DNA from: MKSF01 sp037190225
Lineage (GTDB): Bacteria > Bacteroidota > Bacteroidia > Chitinophagales > Chitinophagaceae
DNA length: 64,000 bases
Reading direction: 5' to 3'
Assembly: GCA_037190225.1 (NCBI GenBank)
Contig: JBBCJL010000007.1
Span: 186,001-250,000 of the forward strand
Each line of letters opens with the position of its first letter. Positions within the stretch are counted from its first letter, which is position 1. The notes beneath the pieces were generated by a model. That model was not told the origin of the DNA. It saw only the letters and a list, made by a program, of their open reading frames with translations, and did no database searches. This document shows positions 17,641-25,917 of this stretch, piece by piece. The translations under genes were made by a program, and so were the position numbers.

Positions 17641-19071
17641 ATGAAAAGAATATTATTGATTTTTACCCTTCTGGCGGCATGCTTTAACGTCTTTGCGCAA
17701 AAGAAAGGGTACCGGGTGGAATTTAATTTTAAAGAGCCGGTCTCCGGCGATGTGGTGTACCTGGCACGTTATTACGGGAAGCCTTTCCCGACGGTCTTTA
17801 AGATGGACTCGGTGATGCTGGATAATAAGAACAGGAAAAAGGTGGTATTTGAATCCAAAGAAAAAATACTCGGCGGCTTTTACGTGATCATTTTTAACAA
17901 CCGTACTAAGGTCATGGATTTTCTCCTGGATAACGGGTATAAGATGACCATCGACCTGGATACGACCGGCAAAAGAGTGAACAGCACGGTAAAGGGCAGC
18001 CAGGATAACGAGATCAATTTCGAGCTGGGCAGGATAGGGGAGCGTTATGATGAGGCCTTCTCCAAAGTAGGCGGAGATACCGCGAAGCTCCGGCAGTTAC
18101 AGGATAAGATAGGCAACGAAATAGAAGCTTACAGGAAGAACGTGGTAAAGAAGCACCCTGATCTCCTGGTCACCAAATATTATAAAACCTTCCTGAAGCC
18201 GGAAGCACCTAAAGGCCCGCATTACCTGGAAGACGGTAAAACAGTGGACAGCTTTTACGAGATAGCATACCTGAGCAGGCATTACTGGGATAATTTTGAC
18301 CTGAAAGATGACCGGCTGCTGATCGCCCCGATCTATGAGCGCGCGCTGGAAACCTATTTTGATTACCTGGTGTACCCGGTCCCTGATACCGTAATGGCGA
18401 GGGCAGACGAGCTGCTGAAAAAAACGGAAGGAACGGAAGACCTGTACCGCTTTACGATGCGCTGGCTGACCAATAAAATGCTTAACAGCAAGGTAATGGG
18501 TATGGATGAGGTATTTGTGCACCTTGTGGAAAATTACCATATGAAAGGCAAAACGCCATGGCTGGACGAGGCCGGAGTGAAAGAGTATGTGGATATCATG
18601 GGTAAGATATCCCCGACCTCGTTAGGCCAGCAGGCACCCGGGCTGGTGCTGCAGAATGTGTTCACGCATAATGATGTGAACCTGCTGCAGGTTCCTGCCG
18701 ATTACGTGGTGGTGCTGTTCTGGGATATTGATTGCGGTAACTGCCGCAGGGAGATAGCCGCGCTGGATACGATGTACCAGAAGGAGCTGAAGGCCAAAGG
18801 TGTGAAGATATTTGCAGTGGCTACCAACGGTCAGCTGGACAAGCTCCAGACCTTCCTGGAAGAACACCACGCTACCGAGTGGATCAATGTGGCGGACTTT
18901 AAGAATACGAAAGAGTATAAGGATAAGTACAATATAATGGGCACCCCGACCATGTACCTGCTGGATAAGGATAAGAAGATCATAGGCAAGAAGATCAGTC
19001 ACGAAAACCTGCCGGGCCTGCTGGAATGGCATATCAACAAGGAAAAAAAGAAAGTGCAGCAAGCGCACTGA
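17641..19071 (+). CDS. Thioredoxin-like (TlpA/AhpC-type) protein with DUF4369/DUF5106-like N-terminal domains
   Basis: A 476-residue exported protein (signal peptide ILLIFTLLAACFNVFAQ). The N-terminal 110 residues look like DUF4369 (VEFNFKEPVSGDVVYLARYYGK). The middle is a helical DUF5106-like region. The C-terminal 140 residues form a thioredoxin fold with the redox motif DCGNC (in VVVLFWDIDCGNCRREI) and the cis-Pro segment IMGTPTMYLLDK. It is probably a periplasmic thiol reductase or disulphide isomerase-like protein. A second TlpA protein of the same type, with CGPC, is at 56088-57491. Confidence 0.87.
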   Translation: MKRILLIFTLLAACFNVFAQKKGYRVEFNFKEPVSGDVVYLARYYGKPFPTVFKMDSVMLDNKNRKKVVFESKEKILGGFYVIIFNNRTKVMDFLLDNGYKMTIDLDTTGKRVNSTVKGSQDNEINFELGRIGERYDEAFSKVGGDTAKLRQLQDKIGNEIEAYRKNVVKKHPDLLVTKYYKTFLKPEAPKGPHYLEDGKTVDSFYEIAYLSRHYWDNFDLKDDRLLIAPIYERALETYFDYLVYPVPDTVMARADELLKKTEGTEDLYRFTMRWLTNKMLNSKVMGMDEVFVHLVENYHMKGKTPWLDEAGVKEYVDIMGKISPTSLGQQAPGLVLQNVFTHNDVNLLQVPADYVVVLFWDIDCGNCRREIAALDTMYQKELKAKGVKIFAVATNGQLDKLQTFLEEHHATEWINVADFKNTKEYKDKYNIMGTPTMYLLDKDKKIIGKKISHENLPGLLEWHINKEKKKVQQAH

Positions 19072-19092
19072 TTACAATATATATCCCAATAG

Positions 19093-19126
19093 AAAAAGCT
19101 GCCAGATTAGATAGGCAGCTTTTTTT
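19093..19126. terminator. Hairpin terminator
   Basis: AAAAGCTGCC pairs with GGCAGCTTTT around a ten-base loop, followed by a run of T. It lies between the converging thioredoxin-like and small lipoprotein genes. Confidence 0.85.
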
Positions 19127-19139
19127 ACGGGAATATACG

Positions 19140-19376
19140 TTACAGCAGACCGCAGCTTTTTTTAAGGGTGACACCCATAGCTGAAACGGAAGATTCCTTT
19201 GCCTTGCAGCTTTTTTCCGCTTTTCGTTTAGAGCCTCTTACGGTGTACTGCTCCTGGGCGGCGCCCTGCATATTCAGTACATTATAGTTGCATTCGCAGG
19301 TGTACTCTTTGCTGCAGGAGGACGCCAGCAATACTGTGAGCAGCAGTGCAGCAGCAGTCATGATGTGTTTTTTCAT
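19140..19376 (-). CDS. Small Cys-rich lipoprotein
   Basis: A 78-residue protein with a lipobox (LLASSC, Cys near residue 21). The 57-residue mature part contains four more cysteines (CECNY, KSCKAKE, KKSCGLL) besides the lipidated one, suggesting two disulphides. No family is recognised, although short proteins of this kind are common in Bacteroidota. It is 32 bases downstream of maf on the same strand and may be co-transcribed. Confidence 0.75.
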   Translation of the reverse strand: MKKHIMTAAALLLTVLLASSCSKEYTCECNYNVLNMQGAAQEQYTVRGSKRKAEKSCKAKESSVSAMGVTLKKSCGLL

Positions 19377-19408
19377 ATAATTGTATTTAAGTAAATAAAA
19401 GAAAGACT

Positions 19409-19999
19409 TTATGATAAGGTAAAGTTAAACTTTTCTTTCAATATACTATACACCCATTGGACGGGCAGTCCCATTACACTGTAATAATCGCCTTCAATGG
19501 CCGTAATGCCAATGGCGCCTATCCATTCCTGTATCGCATAGGAGCCGGCTTTATCGTAAGGTTTATAGTGCTGTATGTAATAATCAATCTCCCGCCCGGT
19601 CAGGGGCTTGAACGTAACACGTACGACCGAAGTATGGGAAAATTGTGCCTCTGACTGACGGATGCAGACGCCCGTGATCACCTGGTGGGTCTTTCCCGAA
19701 AGCGACAGCAGCATGCTCCTGGCCTGCACAGCATCCTGAGGCTTGCCGAGTATGGTATCATCGCAGACCACAATGGTATCTGACGTGATGATGATGTCAT
19801 CCGCCTGCGGTGTGCCGCTTACCTGCTGCAGGATAGCCTCGCCTTTCCTGCCTGCCAGGTACACGGGCGCTTCCTGTGGTGCTACGGAAGCCGGGATGCT
19901 TTCGTCTATATCGGCCACGATCACGCTGCATGGAATGTTGGCCAGCTGCAGCAGCTCTTTTCTCCTGGGTGACTGGGAACCCAATATGATTTGTTTCAT
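19409..19999 (-). CDS. maf: Maf-family nucleoside triphosphate pyrophosphatase
   Basis: At 196 residues this is the usual Maf length. Conserved motifs are the N-terminal LGSQSPRRKELL, the DESIP segment, ARRK-equivalent LAGRKGEA, SDTIVV and the metal-binding QEWIGAIGITAIEGDYY-type block. Maf proteins hydrolyse non-canonical or excess NTPs (dTTP/UTP type) to monophosphates, acting as house-cleaning enzymes. It is transcribed divergently from the small membrane-protein gene at 20034. Confidence 0.93.
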   Translation of the reverse strand: MKQIILGSQSPRRKELLQLANIPCSVIVADIDESIPASVAPQEAPVYLAGRKGEAILQQVSGTPQADDIIITSDTIVVCDDTILGKPQDAVQARSMLLSLSGKTHQVITGVCIRQSEAQFSHTSVVRVTFKPLTGREIDYYIQHYKPYDKAGSYAIQEWIGAIGITAIEGDYYSVMGLPVQWVYSILKEKFNFTLS

Positions 20000-20018
20000 G
20001 GTATGACAAAATGTTTAT

Positions 20019-20026
20019 TACCTTTG
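20019..20026 (+). promoter_or_regulatory. Candidate promoter -7 box very close to a start codon
   Basis: TACCTTTG fits TAnnTTTG and ends only eight bases before the ATG at 20034, which would give a leaderless or nearly leaderless mRNA. No TTG is found at the standard spacing. Confidence 0.4.
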
Positions 20027-20033
20027 CTCAGGT

Positions 20034-20396
20034 ATGGGAAATAATATCCGGGCTTCAAAAGTAGAGATTTTAGGCGTAACGGTGAGCAGATGGCTGAAGT
20101 ATGCCGCCATTATTGTGACGCTGGCGGGCATGATCCTGTACACTACAGAGCAGCACCCCGCTGATTATACTTCCTTTTCCACCGTTTTTGCGTTCAGCTT
20201 TCCCGCCTTTTTTGATGACCTTTTGCACCTGAGAGGATATGGCGTTATGACCCTCGGGCTGTTGCTGCTGACCAGTATCCCTATTGTAAAGGTGATATTC
20301 TACCTGGCTGATTTCCTGGTGAAGAAAAACACCCTTTATATAGTGATCTGCTGTATCATATTAGGGGTGTTCCTTACAAGCATGCTGCTGAGCTAA
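20034..20396 (+). CDS. Small integral membrane protein, DUF1634-like
   Basis: A 120-residue protein with three hydrophobic segments (about 23-41, 71-91 and 99-118). Length, topology and the SRWLKYAAIIVTLAGMILY and LLLTSIPIVKV segments suggest the DUF1634 family, whose function is unknown; the assignment is from memory of the family pattern. It is a single gene between divergent maf and the convergent gpsA. Confidence 0.72.
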   Translation: MGNNIRASKVEILGVTVSRWLKYAAIIVTLAGMILYTTEQHPADYTSFSTVFAFSFPAFFDDLLHLRGYGVMTLGLLLLTSIPIVKVIFYLADFLVKKNTLYIVICCIILGVFLTSMLLS

Positions 20397-20479
20397 GTGC
20401 TGCTGCTTTCTTCCTTTATGCGGAAAAATATATCCTTCCCGCTCAGGCAGGCACGGAAACAGGCCTGAATGACGTTCTG

Positions 20480-21478
20480 CTATTTGAATTGCTGCTCCAG
20501 CGTATAGAAGGTCTCCTGGGCGGAAGCGCCTTCTCTCAGGATAGCATACAGGTGCCGGACAATGGGCAGCTCTATCTGCAGGTGCCTGAGGATATTGTAC
20601 ATGCCTTCCACCGCGTAATAGCCTTCGGCCACCATGCTCATTTCAGAATCCGCTTTCCGGGCAAAATAGCCTTTTCCTACCAGCGTTCCGAAGGTCCGGT
20701 TGCGGCTGTGCGTGGAATAGCAGGTCACCAGCAGGTCTCCGAGGTAGGCGCTGGTTATGAGATCCTGGTGGCGGCAGCAGGGCTTCAGGCTGTGATGCTG
20801 TTCCAGGAAATAATGCATCTCGTTAAAGCAATTGGTGGTATAGACGCTCAGGAAGTTATCGCCGTATCCCAGTCCGCTGGCGATGCCGGCTCCGATGGCG
20901 TAGATATTCTTTAAGACCGCCGCGTACTGTGTGCCCCAGAGGTCGGCGTTGAGCGTGGTATTGATATATTCGCACCGGAACAGGGACGCTATCTGCGCCA
21001 CGGTCTCCGGGTGGGTGCCGGAGAAAGTAAGATAGGATAACCTTTCCTGTGCTACTTCTTCCGCATGGCAGGGGCCTGTAATGGCGATGTAATCATCGCT
21101 GCTGACATTAAAATGCTGCTGCAGGTAATCGTTCAGCAGGCAATTTTCATCCAGTATGATGCCTTTTATGGCAGAAATACATTTTTTGCCCTGCAGGGCG
21201 TCCGGGGATAATTGCTTCAGAACATCGGGGATAAAGGCAGAAGGGGTACAGAACAGTATGAGGTCATTGTCCGCAACCACCTCCGTAAGAGATGTGGTAG
21301 GCCGGATATGCCCGGAGAAATATACCGATGAGAGGTAATCCTTATTGTGCTTTTTTTCTGTAAGATGCTGAACGGCATCCGTATTCCGCATCCACCAGTG
21401 CAGTTCATGACCGTTATCTGTCAGCATTTTGGCCAGCGCGGTAGCCCAGCTTCCGTTCCCGATAAGTCCTACTTTCAT
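20480..21478 (-). CDS. gpsA: NAD(P)-dependent glycerol-3-phosphate dehydrogenase
   Basis: A 332-residue cytosolic enzyme that reduces dihydroxyacetone phosphate to sn-glycerol 3-phosphate for phospholipid synthesis. The dinucleotide-binding motif GNGSWATALA is at residues 7-16. Further markers are ITGPCHAEEVA, the catalytic-Lys segment AAVLKNIYAIGAGIASGLGYGDN and DLLVTCYSTHSRNRTFG, all characteristic of GpsA. It is a single gene; 276 bases without a recognisable element separate it from the aspartate kinase gene upstream. Confidence 0.96.
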   Translation of the reverse strand: MKVGLIGNGSWATALAKMLTDNGHELHWWMRNTDAVQHLTEKKHNKDYLSSVYFSGHIRPTTSLTEVVADNDLILFCTPSAFIPDVLKQLSPDALQGKKCISAIKGIILDENCLLNDYLQQHFNVSSDDYIAITGPCHAEEVAQERLSYLTFSGTHPETVAQIASLFRCEYINTTLNADLWGTQYAAVLKNIYAIGAGIASGLGYGDNFLSVYTTNCFNEMHYFLEQHHSLKPCCRHQDLITSAYLGDLLVTCYSTHSRNRTFGTLVGKGYFARKADSEMSMVAEGYYAVEGMYNILRHLQIELPIVRHLYAILREGASAQETFYTLEQQFK

Positions 21479-21754
21479 GTTTCGTTCCTTGTTTTATAGC
21501 GCCCGTATATCACGTCAGGGTTACGGCGGCTGTATGGTAAGCCGGTTAATTAAAGGGACCGCCATACTGTGTGAACCTTTGCCGTTTCCCTGACCTTTCC
21601 GGGCGGATAAAAGTAGGTAGTTTTAAGGAATTCTGCTCACTTTCCGGTCTAAATAAAAAGAGTTTAAGGTATTAACGGCGGGCTGCCGGTCCGTTTGCCT
21701 GTCAGGATACCGGCAGCCGGGAGCGTTAAGGAAGCTGCCGGTAGAGGGTTGCGG

Positions 21755-23020
21755 CTAGTGCACTACCACCCTTATCGTATTCGGGGTCTTTTGTTCCAGC
21801 AGCCTTAGCTTGCCTCTCATCACGTCTTCCAGTATATTATTGGTATAATGACGTATGGTGAGGATCTCCACATCCTTGTCCAGGGTGACGATATGGTCTC
21901 TGCTTAACACATCCACCAGCTTTTTGAGCCGCTCTGCTTCGTAGGTCACACCCAGGCGGAGATTGATGGCGGAATTCTGCATCAGGTTGATCTTGATCTG
22001 GTGGGCCGCAAAGGTGTTGTAGATCTTACTGATGCTGTCATCGGTGATAAAGGACAGGTCGCGGGACTGGATGTTCAGCAGCACCTGGTTCTTCTTTACC
22101 ACGATGATGGGAGGATACTGGTAGGCGTCGATCTCTTTTTTAATGCAGGTACCTTTAATGGACTCATCCAGGAAGCATTTTACATACAGCGGGATGTTTT
22201 TATTCTCCAGCGGCTTGATGGTCTTAGGGTGGATGACCTGCGCCCCGAAGTAGGCCATTTCGATCACTTCTATATAGGTGATCTCATCTATCTGCACCGC
22301 ATTGGGGAACAGCCTCGGGTCGGCATTATATAAGCCTTTTACATCCTTCCAGATGGTAACGGACACGGCGTCCAGCATATAGGCGAAAAGCGCTGCGGAA
22401 TAATCGGAGCCTTCCCTGCCCAGCGTAGTGGAATTGTTTTCATCGGTACAGCCTATAAAGCCCTGGGTGACGATATATTTCACTTCCTGAAGTACAGGCA
22501 GGACGATCTTGCGGGTGAGCGTGCCTGACAGTTCCAGGTCCACGTTCGGGTCGCGGTAGATGCTGTCTGTCCTGATCATATCCCGTGCGTCCAGCCATTT
22601 GTTATGCAGGCCTTCGGAGCGCAGGTATTCGGAAAACAGGGTGGTGGACAATAATTCTCCCACGCATACGATCTGGTCATATACATAATCCTTGCTCTGT
22701 ATGCCGCCGTCATCTATGGCCCACTGTATCTCGGTATAGCATTCCTGCAGGCGGGGCAGCAATTGCTGGAAGCCTTCCTCTCCCAGCAGCTCCAGGGCAT
22801 AATTATTGTGCGATAATTCTATGTCCAGCAGCAATTCCCGTGCCTTGTCCTTATCGCCGTCATTGGCAGCAGCAGCTATCTGTTCCAGGGCATTGGTGGT
22901 CTTGCCAAAGGCCGATACCACGATGATCAGGGGAATGTCAGCGTTCTTGATAATGCTGAGCAGGTTTTTCATTGCTGCAGGCGTGGCTATGGAAGCGCCT
23001 CCGAATTTGTATATTTTCAT
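21755..23020 (-). CDS. lysC: Aspartate kinase (monofunctional)
   Basis: A 421-residue enzyme that phosphorylates aspartate, the committed step to lysine, methionine, threonine and isoleucine. It opens with KFGGAS (residues 4-9), the kinase signature; TLGREGSDYSAALFAYML is the substrate and nucleotide segment, and the last 130 residues form two ACT-like regulatory domains (DLSFITDDSISKIYNTFAA...). No homoserine dehydrogenase domain is fused. A promoter, a leader peptide and a terminator hairpin precede the gene, giving strong evidence of control by attenuation. Confidence 0.95.
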   Translation of the reverse strand: MKIYKFGGASIATPAAMKNLLSIIKNADIPLIIVVSAFGKTTNALEQIAAAANDGDKDKARELLLDIELSHNNYALELLGEEGFQQLLPRLQECYTEIQWAIDDGGIQSKDYVYDQIVCVGELLSTTLFSEYLRSEGLHNKWLDARDMIRTDSIYRDPNVDLELSGTLTRKIVLPVLQEVKYIVTQGFIGCTDENNSTTLGREGSDYSAALFAYMLDAVSVTIWKDVKGLYNADPRLFPNAVQIDEITYIEVIEMAYFGAQVIHPKTIKPLENKNIPLYVKCFLDESIKGTCIKKEIDAYQYPPIIVVKKNQVLLNIQSRDLSFITDDSISKIYNTFAAHQIKINLMQNSAINLRLGVTYEAERLKKLVDVLSRDHIVTLDKDVEILTIRHYTNNILEDVMRGKLRLLEQKTPNTIRVVVH

Positions 23021-23041
23021 ATCAGGTATAATTCAACAATC

Positions 23042-23125
23042 AAAAAAGGCCTACCGGTACGGTAAGCCTTTCTTTTTTTATAGTTTCCAGAACACAATAA
23101 AAGACAGGAATTACCGCCGGGTAAT
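23042..23125 (-). promoter_or_regulatory. Transcription attenuator of the aspartate kinase gene
   Basis: Four segments can pair in competing ways. ATTACC (23125-23120) pairs with GGTAAT (23115-23110). CGGTAA (23116-23111) can instead pair with TTACCG (23065-23060). That same TTACCG is the 5' arm of an 11-bp terminator stem (23070-23060 with 23056-23046, one G-U pair), followed by a run of six T (to 23042). A ribosome stalled in the leader would cover segment 1 and free segment 2 to block the terminator. A further complementarity, ACACAATAA in the leader with TTATTGTGT near 23092-23100, also exists. Confidence 0.78.
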
Positions 23126-23161
23126 ACACTTCATCATCTTATTGTGTTTCTTTATTTGCAT
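23111..23161 (-). CDS. Leader peptide of the aspartate kinase attenuator
   Basis: A 16-residue reading frame, MQIKKHNKMMKCITRR, starting about 17 bases after the predicted transcription start and ending inside the attenuator. Eleven of 16 residues belong to the aspartate family (four Lys, three Met, two Ile, one Thr, one Asn), exactly the products of the pathway opened by the kinase. The Ile-Thr codons ATT ACC are themselves segment 1 of the attenuator. The frame is in the same position and role as the thr leader of enterobacteria, but with lysine and methionine dominant. Confidence 0.75.
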   Translation of the reverse strand: MQIKKHNKMMKCITRR

Positions 23162-23184
23162 GAATAAACTGTTAATTTCGGACG

Positions 23185-23214
23185 CAAAATTAATTCCCCC
23201 GTGGTAAAAAACAA
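23185..23214 (-). promoter_or_regulatory. Promoter of the leader-lysC transcript
   Basis: TTG (23214-23212) and TAATTTTG (23192-23185) are separated by exactly 19 bases, a textbook Bacteroidota promoter. Transcription would begin near 23178, just ahead of the leader-peptide ATG at 23161. Confidence 0.75.
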
Positions 23215-23299
23215 AATTATTTTTTTAAATATGGAAAAATCCCCGTATCGGAACGGACGGGCTTCCGGGAAATACCGCTCCGGCCGCTCGCCGCGGCAC

Positions 23300-23827
23300 T
23301 CAGGACTTCGGCTGCGGCTTTTCCATCTTATGCCCGCATTGCTTACAGGTGCAAAGGTCTTCGTTTTCATAGAAGGCGTTCATCACCGGCGGCAGCTCCT
23401 TAACGATATCGGCCACGGGCAGGAATTTTTCATATAGCTTATTGCTGCATTGCTCGCAGTACCAGGCAAAGCTGTCCAGCATATCCGAAGACCTTACCCT
23501 TTCTATCACCAGGCCTACGGTATTGGGACCGCGCTGCGGGGAATGCGGCACCTTTGCCGGTAGCAGGAACATATCGCCTTCTTTGATCTCAATAGGGACG
23601 ATCTTGCCGTCCTCGATGATCCTTACCACTACATCGCCTTCCAGCTGGTAGAACAGCTCCTCGGTCTCGTTATAATGAAAATCCTTACGGCTGTTGGGAC
23701 CGCCTACCACCATTACGATAAAATCATCCGCGGCTTTATATACCTGCTGGTTGCCTACGGGGGGCTTCAGTAAATGACGGTTGTCGTCGATCCATTGCCT
23801 GAGGTTAAAGGGGCGTAATACTGCCAT
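23300..23827 (-). CDS. nbaC: 3-hydroxyanthranilate 3,4-dioxygenase
   Basis: The start is placed at ATG 23827 (MAVLRPFNLRQWIDDNRHLL), giving 175 residues, the family length; an in-frame ATG 13 codons earlier is less likely. The enzyme opens the ring of 3-hydroxyanthranilate in the kynurenine pathway, leading to quinolinate and NAD. The cupin has iron ligands in DFHYNETEELFYQ and PHSPQRG. The C-terminal Cys pairs (CEQC and CKQCG) form the second rubredoxin-like metal site of bacterial members. It stands alone, upstream of the lysC leader. Confidence 0.92.
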   Translation of the reverse strand: MAVLRPFNLRQWIDDNRHLLKPPVGNQQVYKAADDFIVMVVGGPNSRKDFHYNETEELFYQLEGDVVVRIIEDGKIVPIEIKEGDMFLLPAKVPHSPQRGPNTVGLVIERVRSSDMLDSFAWYCEQCSNKLYEKFLPVADIVKELPPVMNAFYENEDLCTCKQCGHKMEKPQPKS

Positions 23828-24007
23828 AATCTCTAATACTGTGTTTTTTGAAAAATAAATGTACAAACTCCGGGCGTACTATTCAAGGAATTCAACGAAA
23901 AAATATGGTATTTCACCGTATATGTGCAGCTAAATGATAATAAGTTATTATTTTTACGCTCTGGTTACTGAACCGTACACATTATTATTACCGATATTTT
24001 AAACTAT

Positions 24008-25234
24008 ATGAACTGGAAATTCTGGAGGAGGAAGCAAGACAATGCTGAAGGCAATAAGGAAAAAAAGAAAAAATCCAAGACCAGGGAATGGCTGGACGCC
24101 GGGATCTTCGCCATTGTGGCCGCTACCCTTATCAGGACTTTTTTAATAGAAGCCTACACCATACCTACAGGGTCTATGGAAAATACGCTGCTGGTGAACG
24201 ATTACCTGTTTGTGAGCAAGCTGGCCTACGGGCCGCGCCTGCCGATGACACCGCTGGCCATTCCGCTGGTGCATAACAGCTTCCTGGGCCGTAAGTCCTA
24301 TACGGATGCTGTACAATGGAAATACAGGCGCCTGCCGGGCTTCGGAGAAGTGAAGCTGTACGATGTCATCGTATTCAATTTTCCCAATAATGATACCGTG
24401 ATCGATCACCCGGACCTGCGTGCCCATGATTATTATGCGGCCGTGAGAGCCAGCGGTCCCAATGGCCGGGAAGCCATCTGGAGCCAGTATAAGATCATTA
24501 CCCACCCGGTGGATAAGCGGGAGAACTACATTAAGAGATGTATGGGCTTGCCGGGAGATAAGATACAGATCAGGGAAGGTGCGGTATATATCAATGACCG
24601 GCAGGAAGAGCAGTTCGTGCATATCATCCGGCCTTACTGGGTCAGGCTGAAGCCCGGCGCCCAGATAGCCAGGGATTACCTGGAGGAGCATAATATCTAT
24701 GAGCGTGAGTCAAGAGGTCCTTTCAGGAAATACGAAATGGACGGGGAGGTGCTGGAGCACTTTAAGAAGCTGCCCGCTGTGGACTCTATGTTCAACGGGG
24801 CGGATATGCCTATGGAGCTGGCACAGGGTAATGCGCTGTATCCTCATGATCCCCGGTATTTCCCCTGGAACCAGGATAACTACGGTCCCGTGACCATTCC
24901 TAAAAAAGGTATGAAAATAAACCTGACGGCAGAAAATGTGCTGCTGTACCGCCGGTGTATAGAGACCTACGAGAGCAATACTTTCGAAATAAAGAACGGC
25001 ACTGCCTATATCAACGGTCAGCCGGCCACGGAATATACCTTTAAGATGGATTATTACTGGGCGATGGGCGACAACCGGCACAATTCCCTGGATTCCCGTT
25101 TCTGGGGCTTCGTTCCGGAAGATCACCTGGTAGGCAAAGCGTCCTTTGTGTGGTTCAGCACCAATAAAGGCGGGATCTTTGACGGCCTGCGCTGGGGACG
25201 CCTGTTCAGGAGCGTTAAGACCCTGCAGCAATAA
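24008..25234 (+). CDS. lepB: Signal peptidase I
   Basis: A 408-residue S26 peptidase that removes signal peptides at the outer face of the inner membrane. A basic N-terminus precedes one membrane segment (about 30-48). The catalytic Ser56 is in TIPTGSMENT and the general-base Lys is in YIKRCMGLPGDKI (about 174). The MGDNRHNSLDSRFWG box follows near 350. Between the Lys and that box is a roughly 150-residue insertion, as in many Bacteroidota LepB proteins. It ends in a bidirectional terminator shared with the next gene. Confidence 0.95.
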   Translation: MNWKFWRRKQDNAEGNKEKKKKSKTREWLDAGIFAIVAATLIRTFLIEAYTIPTGSMENTLLVNDYLFVSKLAYGPRLPMTPLAIPLVHNSFLGRKSYTDAVQWKYRRLPGFGEVKLYDVIVFNFPNNDTVIDHPDLRAHDYYAAVRASGPNGREAIWSQYKIITHPVDKRENYIKRCMGLPGDKIQIREGAVYINDRQEEQFVHIIRPYWVRLKPGAQIARDYLEEHNIYERESRGPFRKYEMDGEVLEHFKKLPAVDSMFNGADMPMELAQGNALYPHDPRYFPWNQDNYGPVTIPKKGMKINLTAENVLLYRRCIETYESNTFEIKNGTAYINGQPATEYTFKMDYYWAMGDNRHNSLDSRFWGFVPEDHLVGKASFVWFSTNKGGIFDGLRWGRLFRSVKTLQQ

Positions 25235-25296
25235 CAGGACGGTAAGGGAGAGCCTGCAGGATTTCCCCGGTTTGCACAGATACTTAGTATATGACA

Positions 25297-25324
25297 AAGG
25301 GGCAGCTATTAATAGCTGCCCCTT
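25297..25324. terminator. Palindromic bidirectional terminator
   Basis: A 28-bp perfect palindrome (arms AAGGGGCAGCTATT and its complement). The hairpin lies between the converging lepB and thioesterase genes. Confidence 0.8.
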
Positions 25325-25336
25325 GTATTTGGTATC

Positions 25337-25885
25337 TTATGTTGTGCCGCCTGCCTGGTGTGTCGTATTGTTCATAAATAAGGCTTTCAGCTCATTGGCG
25401 TCATCCGCCTTCATCTTGCCGGCCAGGATCAGGCGTAGCTGCCGCCGTCTCAGTGCCCCGTTATACTTTTCTATTTCGCCGTCCGTTTCAGGAAGGAGAG
25501 GTAAAACGGTCTTGGGCCTGCCGTTGGCGCCCAGGGCTACAAATGTCATATAGGCTTCGTTGCTCAGGTACCTGTCCCTGGTCTGGAGATCCTCGCCGTA
25601 CACCTTCAGGTAGATCTCCATAGAAGAATTGAAGGAGCGTGTCACCTGCGCCTCTATGGTGAGGAGATGTCCCAGCTTGATCGGGTTGGCAAAGGAAATA
25701 TTATCTACGGAAGCGGTCACTACCTGGGCATTGCTGTGCTTCATAGCGGACAGGCCGCCTGCTATATCCATCCAGTACATTAATTTACCGCCCATCAGGT
25801 TCCCGAGAGTATTCGTATCATTGGGGAGAATCAGCTCACTCATCATCGTGTAGGATTCTGCTGCTTTTTTGCCGTCTGCGTGCAT
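25337..25885 (-). CDS. Acyl-CoA thioesterase (hotdog fold, YciA/BACH type)
   Basis: A 182-residue cytosolic hotdog protein that hydrolyses acyl-CoA thioesters. The N-terminal LILPNDTNTLGNLMGGKLMYWMD motif carries the catalytic Asn/Asp region typical of YciA-like enzymes, followed by DNISFANPIKLGHLLTIEAQV. The C-terminal 40 residues are basic and helical (ALRRRQLRLILAGKM). Chain-length preference cannot be read. It ends at the terminator shared with lepB and lies 32 bases downstream of the barrel-protein gene. Confidence 0.9.
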   Translation of the reverse strand: MHADGKKAAESYTMMSELILPNDTNTLGNLMGGKLMYWMDIAGGLSAMKHSNAQVVTASVDNISFANPIKLGHLLTIEAQVTRSFNSSMEIYLKVYGEDLQTRDRYLSNEAYMTFVALGANGRPKTVLPLLPETDGEIEKYNGALRRRQLRLILAGKMKADDANELKALFMNNTTHQAGGTT

Positions 25886-25917
25886 TGGTTTTAAATTGTA
25901 TATATAGTTAGAGATTG

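Noticed and set aside
23020..23299. Possible lysine riboswitch ahead of the aspartate kinase gene
   Set aside because: The space between promoter and start codon is too short for a five-helix L-box aptamer, and a leader peptide explains the structure better.
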